Shown here: in pieces, positions 1-13,016 of the stretch
How positions within the stretch are numbered: the first letter of the stretch is position 1
Layout of the letters: every line of letters begins with the position of its first letter
Assembly: GCA_963969595.1 (NCBI GenBank)
Contig: OZ018414.1
Location: 16,971,660 to 17,035,659 of the forward strand
Length of the DNA stretch: 64,000 bases
Direction of reading: 5' to 3'
From: Neckera pumila
Taxonomy: Eukaryota; Streptophyta; Bryopsida; Hypnales; Neckeraceae
The notes under the pieces: model-generated
Seen by the model: the letters and a program-made list of their open reading frames with translations, nothing else
Told to the model about the DNA's origin: nothing
The model's database searches: none
Program-made: the position numbers and the translations under genes

Positions 1-130
1 CAGGACTAGATTTTTTGACTTTGAACATTTTTAACTTAAATTTTTGCACTACAGAGTTTTGAGCTTTAAACCTTTGTAGTGGAGAATTGAGTTGAGAGTC
101 TAGGAAAAAAAATTCAAAAAAACTTAATTA

Positions 131-704
131 TCATACTACTAAAATCATAGCTCCCTCTGTAATATCACAAATGCTACCATTAATAATAGGGGCTTATGCT
201 TGCTATGCTACGCATTCATTGTATCACATATTAGTAAAATTTTGATATATTTGAATAGAATGCATGATAATGATTTCAATAAGTCTTTAAAATAATTAAT
301 TTTAATATTCTGTAAAAATATTTTCAATCAAGCATACATAAAAATAATGTTTTCACACAATGCTATATTATAGAAATAGAGTAGTAGTTTGCAATCACCT
401 CTGTAATATCACTTTTACAATTTTTGGGTTGCCATTGTTCGCAACAATCAAGTCAACTTTTGAATGTATTATAATAAATGTGTATCTTTTACAATATTCA
501 CCATTGCATATATTTCATTCATCATTCAATAAATTTCTAATGTAAATTTCAATATTGTTTACTTATAAACAAAATTATACAAAGATTTTAGTAATTTTTT
601 TTTGAAGATTTATTGAAATTTTCATTTTGCATTTCATCTAATACATAAAAATTCTAATAAAATTCTAATGATGAATGCGTAGCATAGCAAGCGCCAACCG
701 CTAG
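131..704 (+). mobile_element. Non-autonomous Helitron-like copy 1
   Basis: 5' terminus is TCATACTACTAAAATCAT and 3' terminus is GCGCCAACCGCTAG. A perfect 22-bp inverted pair lies at 198-219 (core TTGCTATGCTACGCATTC) and 671-692. It is 67 bp from the 5' end but only 12 bp from the 3' end, as in Helitrons with asymmetric terminal inverted repeats (Helitron2/Helentron type). No open reading frame of note. The family assignment rests on termini only. Confidence 0.65.
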
Positions 705-1703
705 TGTTTGTGTGAAGTTCCATATATTCTTGAATTGTTATCAATGGTTGGAATAATTCTATAGTGCTTAATTTAACTTATATAGTTGTTGGGGAAGCTA
801 CCCATTTCTTTCATTTGACCATTCAAAGAAGTGCTACCTCTTTCTATTTATCTTGCAATCTAGACACCATCAAAGTTCAGTCCATCTGTAATTAACGTTG
901 GAGGAAGGAGGAAAAAAACCCAATAACTACTTAACTATCTTCTTTGAAATTTTGCGGAATTATCAAAAAGATAATTGTTAATAGTTAACTTTAACCTATA
1001 TTTGATCATCTTTAATAATTTTGACTATAGTATCCAATCAAGTATGCATAGCAAGTCATTGTCCAATTAAATGCCAAACCATAATGCTACTTAAGTTAAT
1101 TCAATTACTTTAAGCAGCACTTTGTTTTGAATGACATTCTAAAACAAAATTGTCTTGAAATTTAATGTTTTTAATAAAAATAGCTTATTCCTAATTTTTG
1201 TAGTAGACACCAAACAAAAATAAAGATTTTATTGTTGAAAATTGAAACATAGAACAATTAGTGTATTTGCAAGAAAAAGTCCACTTCAATAGTAGAGATT
1301 TGGATTGCCAAGCTAAAGATATAACATTCTTTGACAATTGTTGACAAATCCTTAAAACTTTAGTTGAAAGAAAATTGGGTACCTAAAAACTATTTTTTTT
1401 CAAAGAATGAAGTGGCTAAAATCCCCGTCTTATACAACCTATAGTCTTTAAGCTTGAACATGTTTTGGATTTTTGCATAGGCTCTATTAGAATGCTATGG
1501 AAGCAAGAATCACTAGCTAGAATCATAAGTCATGAGGTCAATCTTTTATAGGTGACAAAAAAATCTAAATGATAATATATAAATGAAAAATTTTAAATGA
1601 AAAAATTAGACTAAATATCTTCATTGCATCATCCAAAAATCATCTATATTGAGTGTTTGGTCCTCCACCTTCAACACTATATTACAACTAATTACCACTC
1701 TTA

Positions 1704-2273
1704 TCATACTACTAAAATCATAACTTGTTCTGTAATATCATAAATGCTACCATTAATAATAGGGATTTATGCTTGCTATGCTACGCATTCATTGTATCAC
1801 ATATTAGTAAAATTTTGATATATTTGAATAGAATGCATGATAATGATTTCAATATGTCTTTGAAATAATCAATTTTAATATTTTGTAAAAATATTTTCAA
1901 TCATGCATACATAAAAATAATGTTTTCACACAATGATATATTACAAAGTAGTTGTTTGCAATCACCTCTATAATATCACTTTTATAGCTTTTATGATTTC
2001 AAAATTCTATTGCTACTATCAAATGATTTGAGAAATTTATTCAAATGAAGCAATTTTGGATTTCACAACAATTAAGTTGTTCATGAAGTTTTTGAAATTT
2101 TCAATTTTTTCTTTTCAATTCACCAAGTTTTTGGGTTGCCATTGTTTGTAACAATTGAGCCAACTTTTGAATGCATTACAGTAAATGTGTATCTTTTGCA
2201 TTTTATCTAATACATAAAAATTCTAATAAAACTCTAATGATGAATGCGTAGCATAGCAAGCGCCAACCGCTAG
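1704..2273 (+). mobile_element. Non-autonomous Helitron-like copy 2
   Basis: About 570 bp, closely matching copy 1 through its first ~230 bp and its last ~60 bp. The inverted pair is at 1771-1792 and 2240-2261, and the ending is CTAG followed by T. The interior (about 1980-2200) differs from copy 1, so the two are diverged relatives rather than a fresh duplication. Confidence 0.62.
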
Positions 2274-3350
2274 TCATTCTTTAAAAAAATTGTTAAGTAG
2301 AAGTAGATACAAGATAGAAGGAAAATCTAAAATATTCATATATTTTAGATGGAATTAAAAAGCACGAATTCCAATGGTAAGATTGTTCTAGCAAATAATA
2401 TAAACCATGAAAAAAAAAAAACCTGAAAAATTTGAAAAATTGCATTCAAAAATGCATCCTAGAAGTTATTTTTTTCAAAAAGATGCTCTAACTACCCGAA
2501 AAACAAGAATGTCCATAACTTTCTCATAACAAATCCAAATGAAATGATTGAAGCTTGTCAAATAGACAAAAATATAATCTATGAGAAAATAAAATATTAA
2601 AAAAAAATTCAAATTTTTGTCTATTTTTTTTTTGCTGCCCGGGGCCCCGGGCTGCCCGCCGTCCCCTGTTTTGAGCTTATCTGGTCATAACTTTTTTTCC
2701 CGGGCACCAATTGTGAAAAAAATTATATTCTCACAAAGCTTAACAGTTTTTCTACCTTCAAAAAAAGTTTTAAGAAATCACAATGAAATTTCAGCCCATA
2801 GGTACTTGCCCAAAATCCCAAATGTCCGCCTAGCCGACAATAATCCTTTAGGGGTTAAGATGTTTTGAGGGACAAAGCTCCACCATTCTATAGAGTTGAA
2901 GATTTGGGGCTAACACACACTAGTGGTAAGGAATTTTTGTCTACATTTCTAAGTCAAAGCTTTGCCGTCATGAGGGGTGCAACAACAAATAAGACTAACA
3001 ACAAAAGAGGGATGACTTAACAATATAGGAAATATTGTACTCAAATTCAAAGCTTCACCGTTAATTAGGAATATGACATAAAAGATGTAAAAGATATAAG
3101 AAAATTTTGACACATACCAAAATTTTGCATGTCAAGGTTCTAAGAGGAATTCTTAAGAATTTGGTATTCTAACTCAAAAAGTTTATGCAAAAACAACAAA
3201 CACAAGACAATATGAGATTCTAAAGAAATTCCAATGAACGACATCGCTAAGATTTGGCCGGAATTCTTTTAGGATTATTTAGTATTTGGTTCAAATTTTA
3301 AATAAACAATCATTATAATAAAAAATTCAATAGATACAAACCACAAAATA

Positions 3351-4286
3351 TTAACCCCTAAAGTCCCAAAGTCCTTGCAAGGGACTCTGAAGATTTTGGA
3401 TAGGCTTGTATGATCTCAATTATTGACCTAATCTTTTGAAACTTTTCCTAAAGATAGGAAATCAGATTAGCTTTACGGGATTCTAGTTTATATTTCAATT
3501 GGTGCTTGGAAACAAAAGTTATGCCACCCTAAGTCTATAAAGTATCTCGAGGAGCAACCCCCATAAAATCACAGGAAAAGGAATTTTTTTAATTTTTAAT
3601 TACTTTCTCAAAGATTATATTTTTGTCTACATCTAGAGCTTTCATTGATTCATTCTATTTGGACTAGTGATGAGAAAAATATAGACAATCTTATTTTTTG
3701 GGCAATCTTAGCATCTTCTTGAAAAATAACTTATAAAATTCCTTTCTAAATGCAATATTTGTAGTTTTTCAAAAAAATTATTAGATAGGATTAAATTTGC
3801 TTGATAGAACAATCTCATTGTTGGAATTATTGTATTTCAATTCTATCTTAGAGATACTAACAATATAGTTTCCCTTCAATTTTGAACGTACTTCTACTTA
3901 TAAATTTTTAATGAATGAAAATGAAGTGATTTTTTGTTAAATTTTTTTTCCTAGATTCTCAACTCAATTTTTCAATAGAAAAATAGAAAACCAAAATCAA
4001 TAGTGAAAAAAATTTAATTTAAGAAGATTTGGAGCCAAAAAATCTAATCAAATAAGGAGTAAAAAAAGGCTTGTTTTCTTCACTTTATATGCAAATATCT
4101 TGCAATCTATGTGGTCAAAGTCTCTGAAATTTCTTCCACACATTCTTATACTAGTCTAATACAAGATTCTCTAGTTAAACAAAAAAATAAAAATAAAAAA
4201 TTTTAAGTTTTTTTCTTTTTGCAATCGAAATGACAATTTTGAATGATTTTTGATGGACAAAAGGCCTTAGAACTTCAAGGATTAAA
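3351..4286 (+). mobile_element. TTAA-bounded TIR element, diverged copy
   Basis: Begins TTAACCCCTAAAGTCCC and ends with a mutated CTTCAAGGATTAA. Length is 936 bp, matching the intact copies (930-932 bp). The interior contains the family's 'tctcatcactagt...' region in reverse orientation. No coding potential; the small ORF at 4300 lies outside it. An old, decayed copy. Confidence 0.55.
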
Positions 4287-4604
4287 TTTACTTCATTAGT
4301 TGAGCTCAAATTCAAAAAAATCATTAATTTGGCTAAAATGCAACTTTAGAGCAAGGAATTACAAATTGCCAAAATACACTAAAAATGCATCTTTTGAGAT
4401 CCATATTTTTAGCATCTTCTTTTGTAGAAAAGTCAATAACACCTTAATGAGGGAATTTCAACCTAAATTAGATGTACATATATCTAAAGAACCTCAAAAA
4501 ATTGGATGAATTTTTCATCATGTTTCAATCATTATTTAAATGCCATTATTTGTGACTCTATTGCAATCCTTTTAAAGTTTAATTTCTAAAAAAATTTGAT
4601 TTTT

Positions 4605-4885
4605 CATTAGAGGAGATTTGAAGGCATTGGAGGGTTGTTTCAGGCCCGTTCTCTAATCTGGCCAAATTTGTGAACAGCTGGTACGGTCTGTCAAATTTAT
4701 TTTTTCAAAAATTAAATTAAAATTAAAAAAATTCTTTCCCAAATATCATTTTAGGCCTTTTCTTTTCTTTTTAAAATGATGTGGCACTTTCTCAACCACA
4801 TCAGCCAGCAGTTATCCTGCATTCCCGTAGTCTAGGAATGCAGGATAATTTGTAGTCTCTTAGAGGCCTCAAATCTCTTCTAATG
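4605..4885. mobile_element. CATTAGA-TIR MITE with internal hairpin
   Basis: The inverted termini are CATTAGAGGAGATTTG (left) and CAAATCTCTTCTAATG (right, as read). In the middle there is a perfect 14-bp hairpin, 4812-4825 paired with 4835-4848 (TTATCCTGCATTCC and its complement, 9-nt loop). A related hairpin next to the conserved 'acatcagccagc' block occurs in the copy at 28281-29517. A clear target duplication is not visible, so the superfamily is open. Confidence 0.6.
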
Positions 4886-4939
4886 CTAGGCCAAAATTTC
4901 TTCAAAGTATTCAAACCTAAAGCAAGGCTAAAATCTTCA

Positions 4940-5635
4940 TTTATATTTATTCATTAATAAATTCAACCATAGGATCCCTTATAGTGAACTTATTAGAGTA
5001 TACCCTCCTAAAATTTCAAAATAAGAAACTTTACCAATTGCAAGATCATGTCACTTGGATTTCAAAAAAAAGAATTTTTAACATTGTTCCAAATGACTAG
5101 ATTTCATCTCTTAAACTTCTTTACACAAAAATTTATAGATTGTACACTTTATTATTTTTTATAGTATATTGAAGAAATAAGTTGGAAATATATACAAAAA
5201 ATTTCAACAAAAAATATTTCATATTCATGCTTGAAAAAAAGAAGTAGAAAATGATTTGAAATACTAAATTGTTAAGAATTTTTTTATAGAATTGAAAACT
5301 TCCAATCCCAATGGTTGTAATGTTGTAATAAACAATCTACACCTAATAGTTTCTTTTCAAAAATATGAAAAAATGGGTTAAATAAAGGACTTCAAAATTT
5401 ATTTTAGAGTAGAGATTTCATAATTGCTTGCAAAGTAAAATTCCTCATACATTTCAAAATGGAATGATTCAAATCTTTCCACACATATAAATTAAATTGA
5501 AGTAATCAATTTCATTTTTTTTATTTGTTAAAAAATTGATTTTTTTTGAGCCACCTGAATTGCCCAAGGAGCAACAAAAACTACACATCATACGGTAATA
5601 ACTTTTTAACCATGTAGTCAAAAAGTTATGAAAAA
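4940..5635 (+). mobile_element. TTAA-family element, truncated copy
   Basis: From about 5230 to 5480 the sequence follows the TTAA family block by block ('aagtagaaaatgattt', 'cccaatggttgtaatgttgt', 'ggacttcaaa...ttttagagtagag', 'tggaatgattcaaa'). Neither TTAA terminus is recognisable, so the limits are approximate. Confidence 0.45.
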
Positions 5636-8595
5636 ATTTCCAAAATAAACAAAAAATTACTACTAAAATTCCTCTATTTTATTTTTTATTATTAAATCAA
5701 TGTGACAAATGGTACTTGAGTTACAATAAGTCTTTGAGAATTCCAAAAAATAAATGAGGAAGTTCTAATTTAAATTTTAATAATTTTTATTTATAAAATA
5801 AAAGTGACAAATAATTCATGATAAGATGGAATATTGGAGAGTTGCAAAAGTAATGAGTTAATTTTATATAAATCTCCATTCTTTAAAAAAAATCAATACG
5901 ACCAATAACTCATAAATGATCAGGAGGGCATTTTTTACCTCAAGGAACACATGTGGATGGGGGTGACCACGGGTTGTTGGGCGACTATGGGTAATAGGCA
6001 ACTGCGGATAATAGAAAAGCACAATTTTTTTCGCTTGAAGGGCGTATCCGGATAGGGCAATTGCAGATAGTAGAAATGCACAATGTCTTTTGAAGGACAT
6101 TTTTTCTTTCAAATGGCAACTACACGTAGTGGGGTGATTGCAAATATTAGGAAAAGGGTGACTCCAAGAAAGACTAAAACTGCAAAGTACTAAAATATTG
6201 TCACAAAAAGAATGTCGAAGCTTCCTTTTGCAATAACTTCTATAGCGTGACTTGCATGAACTTGAAATTTTTAGTGGAGATTCTTCTTTTGAGTTTCCTT
6301 ATATCTCATATTTTTCAAAAATATCCAAAAATCATTTTATATTTAAAAATGATTTAAACTAACTTGTCACATTTTGAATTTTAGGAGTTTTTACTATGTA
6401 AGGAGTCCCCAAATTCAATCATTTGGAGCTGAAATTTCTATGGTCTATTCCCATAGTAGGAACTCATGTTTCTACCAAGGGGCATTAAAAAATATTTTAT
6501 TTTATATCCTCTACATCCATGCAAAGAGGGCTCCCTTGCACACGCAATTATGAACATTGAATATGGTTTCAGGATCATTTTTTTGGTGAAATCTCTTTAA
6601 TATAAAGTCTTTCCAAACGGCATTTTTTTTGTTTCTTTTTAAATTATTTTCCTATTTTTTACAAATTAAAATGTCAAAGTATGTATTTTATGGTGATTCT
6701 GCACTTTTCTAGTTCTCCTATTTAAGGATTTTTTTTTTGCTTTTCCTTCATAGGGTACCTTCTTCTTCTTCTCTCTCTATATATATACATTTCTCATATT
6801 TTTTCTATTTTTTAAAAAAAAAAATTCTATTTTTATAGTACTCCCCCCAAAATGGCTGAAAACGGGGTAAAGTGGAACAAAAACGGAAGGTCATTCTTGC
6901 AACGACCCAAAAACAAATGCTTTTTGAAGAATATTTTTTCCTCCAAAGGACGCTTGCAGATGGGGTGCTTGTATATAGTAGAAGGCAATGTCCTTTGAAG
7001 GCTAATTTTCCTTCTTAAGGGATGCACGGGGATGGGATGAATGCACTTAAAGGGTAAGGTTAATCTCCTTCAATAGATATATTTTTTCTCCTCAAGGACG
7101 CATGCGGGTTAGAAGGTGAGGCAACCATATGTACAGCAATCATACAGGGAAAAATCTACTTCAAAAATAATGGATAGAGATTTAAGAACTCAGCCGTTTA
7201 GATTTTGTAGTTCTCAAAAATCATCCAACTCATATATTATTTGTCATTTAAATTTCAAAAATAAAAAATATAGGCTAAAAATTAAATTAAAAACCTTTCT
7301 ATTTATTCTTTGCATCTCTCTAAGACTCTCTCTAATCATAAATATTTGTCATTCTGATTGCACAAATAAAAAATAAAGATGGTGATTTAGGTAAAAACTT
7401 CCTCTTTTTATTTTGATTCACAATCTCCAAAGAGTCCTCCTAATTTTGAATGACATTTTATATTGATGTAAGAAATAAAACTACAATATGGAAGTTTAAT
7501 TTTTTTAAATTCTATTTTCTTTCTCAATTCTCAATATCTCATCCTACTCAAGTATATGAATTGTTACTTAAATAATTAGAAGTATTGGGTGGATATTTAA
7601 ATACAAAATTTCCTATGGATTTTTGTCAATTTTGAAAGATACATTCCAATTATGAATCATTTGTCATATTGATTTAAAAATTTAATAATTTAGGGTGGAG
7701 ATTTAAGTAAACTTTTGTCTATTTCAAGTTTACTATTCTCAAAGAATCATTCTACTAATGAATTGTTTATGAAATTCATCTAAAAATCAAAAATCAAAGA
7801 TAGAGGTTTAAATATGATCTTCTTCTAGTATTTGCAATTTTCAAACAGTTTTCCTAATCATTATTATAAAGCAAATTCTCACATAGGTTTAAAATTAAAA
7901 AATAAATGGTGATAATTTATGTAAAAATTCTCTTTTTAATTTTTGACTATTCTCTAAGAGTCAAATATAAATCATTTGTTGAATTGTTAATATAAATAAA
8001 AAATAGAGAGTGGAGATTTGGAGATAAACTTTCTTATATATTTTTTGTGATCTTTTTAGACTCCTCCTATTTATAAATGATTTATTACTTTAATGATAAA
8101 TATAAGCACCATTTTTATAAATAATTCTCTATTTGTTTTTGCAATTCTTTAAGGCTCCTTCTAGTCATAAACTATTTGTTATTTTGATTTCATAAATACA
8201 AAATAAATGATGATGATTTAAATAAGAACTTTTCCTTTCAATTTTTGCAATTTTCAAAGAGTCTTACTTATGAATTATATATTGTTCTAAAAATAAAAAT
8301 GAATGGTGGAGAATGAAGTAAGAACATACTTAATTATGTTTTATAATTTTCAAAGAATCATTCTATTTATATATTATTTGGTCACATTGATCTAATAATA
8401 AAATAAAGCGTACTAATTTAAAGAAGAGCTTTGGATTTACTTTTGACAATTCTCCAAAACTCCTCCTAATAATGAATTTCTTTTCACTTTAATTTTACAA
8501 ATTAAAAATAATGGATGGAAACTATAAAGAAGATCTCCTCCATTTATTTTTCAAGAATGATCCTATTTATGTATTATTAATCACATTGATCTAAA

Positions 8596-8663
<68 letters not shown>
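8596..8663. repeat. (AAT)n microsatellite
   Basis: An uninterrupted run of about 22 trinucleotide AAT/TAA units inside the tandem array. Confidence 0.95.
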
Positions 8664-8665
<2 letters not shown>

Positions 8666-9516
8666 GGTAGCAAATTAATTAAGAATTTTTTCATTTAATT
8701 TTTGCAATTCTTAAAGTGAGTCCTATTAAATTTGGATAATTTGTCATGTTGGTTTTAAAAATAAATAAAAAATGATAGAGATTTAATTAAAAGATTTGTT
8801 ATTTATTTTTCTAATTTTCAAAGAACACAACCCTATATATGTTAATTGTCACTTTGATTCAAAAATAAAACATACATAGGAAAGATCAAAGTAAAAACAT
8901 GTCCAATTATACATTTTGCAATTCACCAAAAAACATATTTTTCATCTATGACTTGCTACATTGATTTAAAAAAAAAGGTTGGATTTTTAAATAATAATTT
9001 TCCTACTCATTTCTTTTAACTTTCCTAGACTCTTTGCAATCATAAATTATTTGTCAATTTGATCTTATAAATAAAAAATAATAGATGGAAATTTAAATTA
9101 GAACTTTGTCATTTAATTTTTGCAATCTTCAATGAATCATCTACTTAAGTATGGAGTATATTTGTAATGTTGATTTAAATTTAAAAATAAATTGGAAAAT
9201 GATATAATAAATTTTAACTTTTAACTTTTACAATTCTCCATGACTCTTTCTAATTATAATTTATTTGTCATATTGATTTAAAAACTAAATTTATATTTAA
9301 ATTTAAATTTTAAATTTAAACAAGGATTTTATTTTTTATATCTTGTAAATATCAAAGATGTTTTGTAATCATGTATTATTTGTCATGTTGGTATTTAAAA
9401 TAAAAAAATAAAATAAAAATATAGATTTAAATAAGTGCTTTTTTTTAATATTATTTGCAATTTGCAAAGATTTTTATTAATGATATTTTACATAATTTTT
9501 GCAATTTTGCTTTTCT

Positions 9517-10750
9517 GAAGGAGATTGGATTTTTTTCTTCCTACAATTGTTCTCTTCCCCTACCTAAGGTTGTCCTCCGTCTACTCGCGGTCGCCCCTTC
9601 GTCCACCTTTGGTCGTCCCTTCACATGGTGTTGCCCCTTCATCCATAGTCTTCACTTCACCTACATGTGGTGGCCTTTCCATCCACGTACGGTCGCCTTT
9701 TCACTTGCGGTCATTTCTTCACCTACCTCTTTCAAAATCACTACAATAGCTGCCTCTCTCAAAACCTCCCGATTTCACAATGCAAGCAACAAGGTGCCTT
9801 GGCCGTTTAAACTTTGTGCCATATGTACTAGGCCACCCTAAACCCTAGACTACCATTGCTCTTCGTAATTACTCCATGGTCCAAGGTGTCTAATCGCTAC
9901 CATTTCTCATGAATTGAAACTCAAAATGTGAGCTGTGAAGTGAGGTTTAGGGTCCCTTGGTGCTCTCCTGGTACTCATTGCCTTCATAATTGTCTTCATA
10001 AACACGAGTCTTATGATTTTGTATTGAATGCCATTGTACTTATTTGACGCCAAGGCAATTCTTTGTTTCCTAATTTTGATGATCCAAGCAAGTGTCATCA
10101 TGTATACAAATTCTGAAATCTTGTTGGTGGAGCTTCCGGAGTTCAGGCTTGATCTCCAAAGATGTCGTGAGCTGACAAAGAGGCAGAATGGTTGTCCATT
10201 GGGTCCAATTCACCATCCATTGTGGATGGTCTCCGAGTTTCTGGAGCACAAGTTGTTTTTTCTAAAGACATTTTTTAACCCCATAGTAAATGAATCCTTC
10301 AAGTGCTTGGCTCTTCATAGTGACGTGGAAAGCCAAAACCATGTCAACTTGGACAAGTACGGGTAGGTGAAAGGGTGACTGTGAGTAGGATCAATCACAT
10401 GCACATGGATGAAATGTAGATTGCAAATAGGGATCGTGCGGGTGGATGAAGTGGCGACAGATAGTGGGTGGCTAATGGGAGTGAAGGGGCACCTATGAGT
10501 GGAAAAAGGGGCAAATGAAAGCAAGAAAGGGGCAATCGCGTGTAGAATAGCAATTGCACAACTTACACTTTACAAGTGGAGAAGGGGAAATTGGATGATT
10601 ACATGTGGAAAAGCAATCACACGACATACAAGTGGGCCATGCCGCCATGGGTGCGATCATAGGTGAAGGGGCGGTTGCAAGTGAAGGGATAATTGCGGGT
10701 GGGTGAAGGGATAGTTATGGGAAGAAAAAAATCCAATCTCCTTGAAATCC
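9517..10750. repeat. Inverted repeat with minisatellite-like arms
   Basis: The left arm starts GAAGGAGATTGGATTTTTTT (near 9517). The right arm at about 10720-10750 is its reverse complement. Next to each arm lie short degenerate units related to 'ggtcgcccttcacc' (9560-9740) and, inverted, 'gggtgaaggggcgattgc' (10370-10720). The central ~500 bp are ordinary-composition DNA without a convincing gene. It may be a foldback-type element within the larger array. Confidence 0.5.
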
Positions 10751-11091
10751 ATTTTTTTTTCAAATCTAATCCTCTTTAATATTCCATAAAAGCAAAAGTT
10801 TCAAAAATTAAGTAAAATCATTATGATTAGGATGAATCTTTGCAAATTGCAAATAATATAAAAGAAAGTATACACGTAAATCCTTGTCTTTTGTTTAGTA
10901 TATTAAATATATTTATGAAAAACAAAAATAATACATGATTACGAAGAGTCTTTGAAAATTTGAAAATATAATAGACAAAGTTTTTATATAAATCTTTATT
11001 TGTAATTGTTTTATTTTTAATGTAATATGAAAAACAAACCATAATTAGAAGGAGTCTTGGAAAATTGTTAAATAAAAATTTAAGTTTTTAC

Positions 11092-11388
11092 TTAACCCCT
11101 AAAGGACCAACATGCGTTTTTTGGCAACATAGAAATTTTGGGTAGGTAAGTGTGATTGGAGATTTGCATATTTTGGGCTAAAATTTTATAAAATGTGGAA
11201 ACAAGGAGTATCTTTCATATGCACCAAATTCCATGACATTTGGAAATACGAGTAAAAAGTTATGACCTAATATGTTGTTTGTTTCTCAACTCGGGCAGTC
11301 CGGGCAAATCAGAATAAATCACTTTTTTAAAATAAAAAAATTGAAATTGGTTTATACATATATACATATGGTTACAATTGGTTTATAC

Positions 11389-11448
<60 letters not shown>

Positions 11449-12686
11449 GTATATGGAAAGCTTTGAATCATTTCATTTTGATTAATGAGTCAAACGTTAT
11501 GAGGATTTTTAGTTTGCAGGCAGTTTATAGGATTTATTTCAAAAATAGCCCCCTATTTTATGTTTTACTTGCCAATTTGGTTTTTTTAAGAACTATTTTA
11601 TATCCTAAGAAATTAACTTGGAGCTAAAATTTGGTAATATCAAAGTGCCTGTTTTCTTAAGATTTTGCACTCTTCTAGTTCTCCTACTTTGAGAATTTTT
11701 CTATGCTTTTCCTTCTTTGGGTATCTTCTTCTTAGAGGTGCATACATTGGCTATATTAAGAGAAAAACTAAAATTATTTTTCTAATTTCAGAGCACTCTA
11801 GAAAAGAATCAAATTTTCAAAGCATTCCTAAAAATGCAACAAATTGTATAGGTCTTTCTTGCAATCACCCAAAATAGTAGAGTCTTGTACTTCACTTGTC
11901 CCAAATTATGATGCAAAACTTCTATGAAGTTTGACTGTATAGATTAGAAGATATAAGCAATAAAGTTGGAAAAAAAGGTTTTTTGAATGTTTGCTTAGAA
12001 ATTCAAATGAATTTGATTGCCATTTATGGAAAAAGTTTGCACTATGGACTTTGAATTAAAAAGAAATTGTATTAAAGAATTGAAACGAAAGTAGGAAAAA
12101 AATTCAAAAAACACATACTTGATTTTCATTCTTTAAAAAATAGTTAAATAGAAGTATGTCCAAGATTGAAAGAAAAACTAAATCGTTAATGGCTCCAACA
12201 TGGGATTGAAATAATATAATCCCAATTGTGAGATTGTTTTGGCAAGCAAACTTAGTCTTGTCAAATGTTGTTTTGAAAAGTTGTGAAAATTACATTTAGA
12301 TATGAATTCTATAAATTACTTTTTGAAGAAGATGCTTAGATTGCCCAGATGACAAGATTGTCTTTAACTTTCTCAATACTTGTCCCTATAGAATGAATCA
12401 AAGCCTCACATGTAGACAAAAATTTAACATTTTAGTAAAAAAAAATTTATAAATTATTTTGAATTTTTTGCAATTTTTTTGTGCTACTTGTTGAGTTCAT
12501 TCTTGGCTTGTTGTGATATAACTTATGCTTCCAAGTACCACGTTGAAAAAAAATTATATTTTTACAAAGCTAACCATTTTTTCTATCTTGTGAAAAAGTT
12601 CAAAAGTTTCATCAAAAATTGAGGTCATAGGAATCTGGCCAAAATTGATTTGTTCCTTGAGGGGACAATGAGACTTTAGAGGTTAA
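11092..12686 (+). mobile_element. TTAA-family element, enlarged copy
   Basis: Starts TTAACCCCTAAAGGACCAA and ends CTTTAGAGGTTAA. At 1595 bp it is some 660 bp longer than intact copies. The extra DNA lies around 11640-11880 and includes 'ttgcactcttctagttctcct', which also occurs near 6700, so it is probably a secondary insertion or a fusion of two copies. Confidence 0.5.
11402..11442. repeat. (AT)n microsatellite
   Basis: A run of about 20 AT dinucleotides inside the TTAA-family copy at 11092-12686. The Tyr/Ile-rich translations across it are artefacts. Confidence 0.95.
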
Positions 12687-13016
12687 ATTAGAAGAAAAGT
12701 GACAATATTTATAGGAATTCCCATGTCCTTCAAAGAGTGTACCAAAAAACACTAAAAAATGAACAAAAGTGTGTGAAGAATACGAATTTGATCCAAATTG
12801 GCCAAATTGGCCAAAAATCACTACACAAATTAAAAGACAAGGGACAACATCAGAAAAATGGGTGATTTGGGGAGAAGAGGTGGTGGACTTTTACACTTTG
12901 CTTCAAGGCCTCACCCACTTGTTTAACCCCAAGGTTTTTAGCGTTTAATTACTAATTACTAAAAAAGTCAAATGTACTATGGGACTATTTTATTTGAAGG
13001 TCAAATTTGATATTAA

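Larger units (their letters stand above)
131..2273 (+). mobile_element. Composite Helitron-like unit: two Helitron copies plus ~1 kb between
   Basis: The unit starts with TCATACTACTAAAATCAT after an A (130) and ends with CTAG before a T (2274), the A^TC...CTRR^T arrangement known for Helitrons. It consists of copy 1 (131-704), an unrelated AT-rich segment (705-1703) and copy 2 (1704-2273). The interrupted host element continues only when the whole 131-2273 is removed, so the two copies and the segment between them behave as one insertion. There is no Rep/helicase ORF, so it is non-autonomous. Confidence 0.65.
1..2858 (+). mobile_element. TTAA-bounded TIR element, interrupted copy (5' end outside window)
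   Basis: Bases 1-130 and 2274-2858 together read like one copy of the ~930-bp family seen intact at 33018-33922. Shared landmarks in order are a 'tttttgcactaca' block, an 'attcaaaaa' block, 'taagtagaagtagata', 'attccaatggt', and the right end CTTTAGGGGTTAA finishing at 2858. The copy is split by the Helitron-like unit 131-2273. No coding capacity is visible. The left terminus lies upstream of the window. Confidence 0.7.
5680..11085. repeat. Diverged tandem array of ~100-150-bp AT-rich units in both orientations
   Basis: Between about 7160 and 9480 a loose unit recurs many times: 'tttttgcaattctcaaagagtcctcctaat', 'atgaattatttgtcattttgattt', 'aaaataaaaaataga', then 'tggtgatttaaataagaactt'. At 5680-5920 and 10800-11085 the same unit is present reverse-complemented. 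GC-richer patches at 5930-6180, 6840-7130, 9517-9840 and 10370-10750 separate the arms. It is so diverged that unit borders cannot be fixed by eye. No genes are seen. Confidence 0.5.

Noticed and set aside
11272..11627. Tyr/Ile-repeat ORFs
   Set aside because: Translation of an (AT)n microsatellite.
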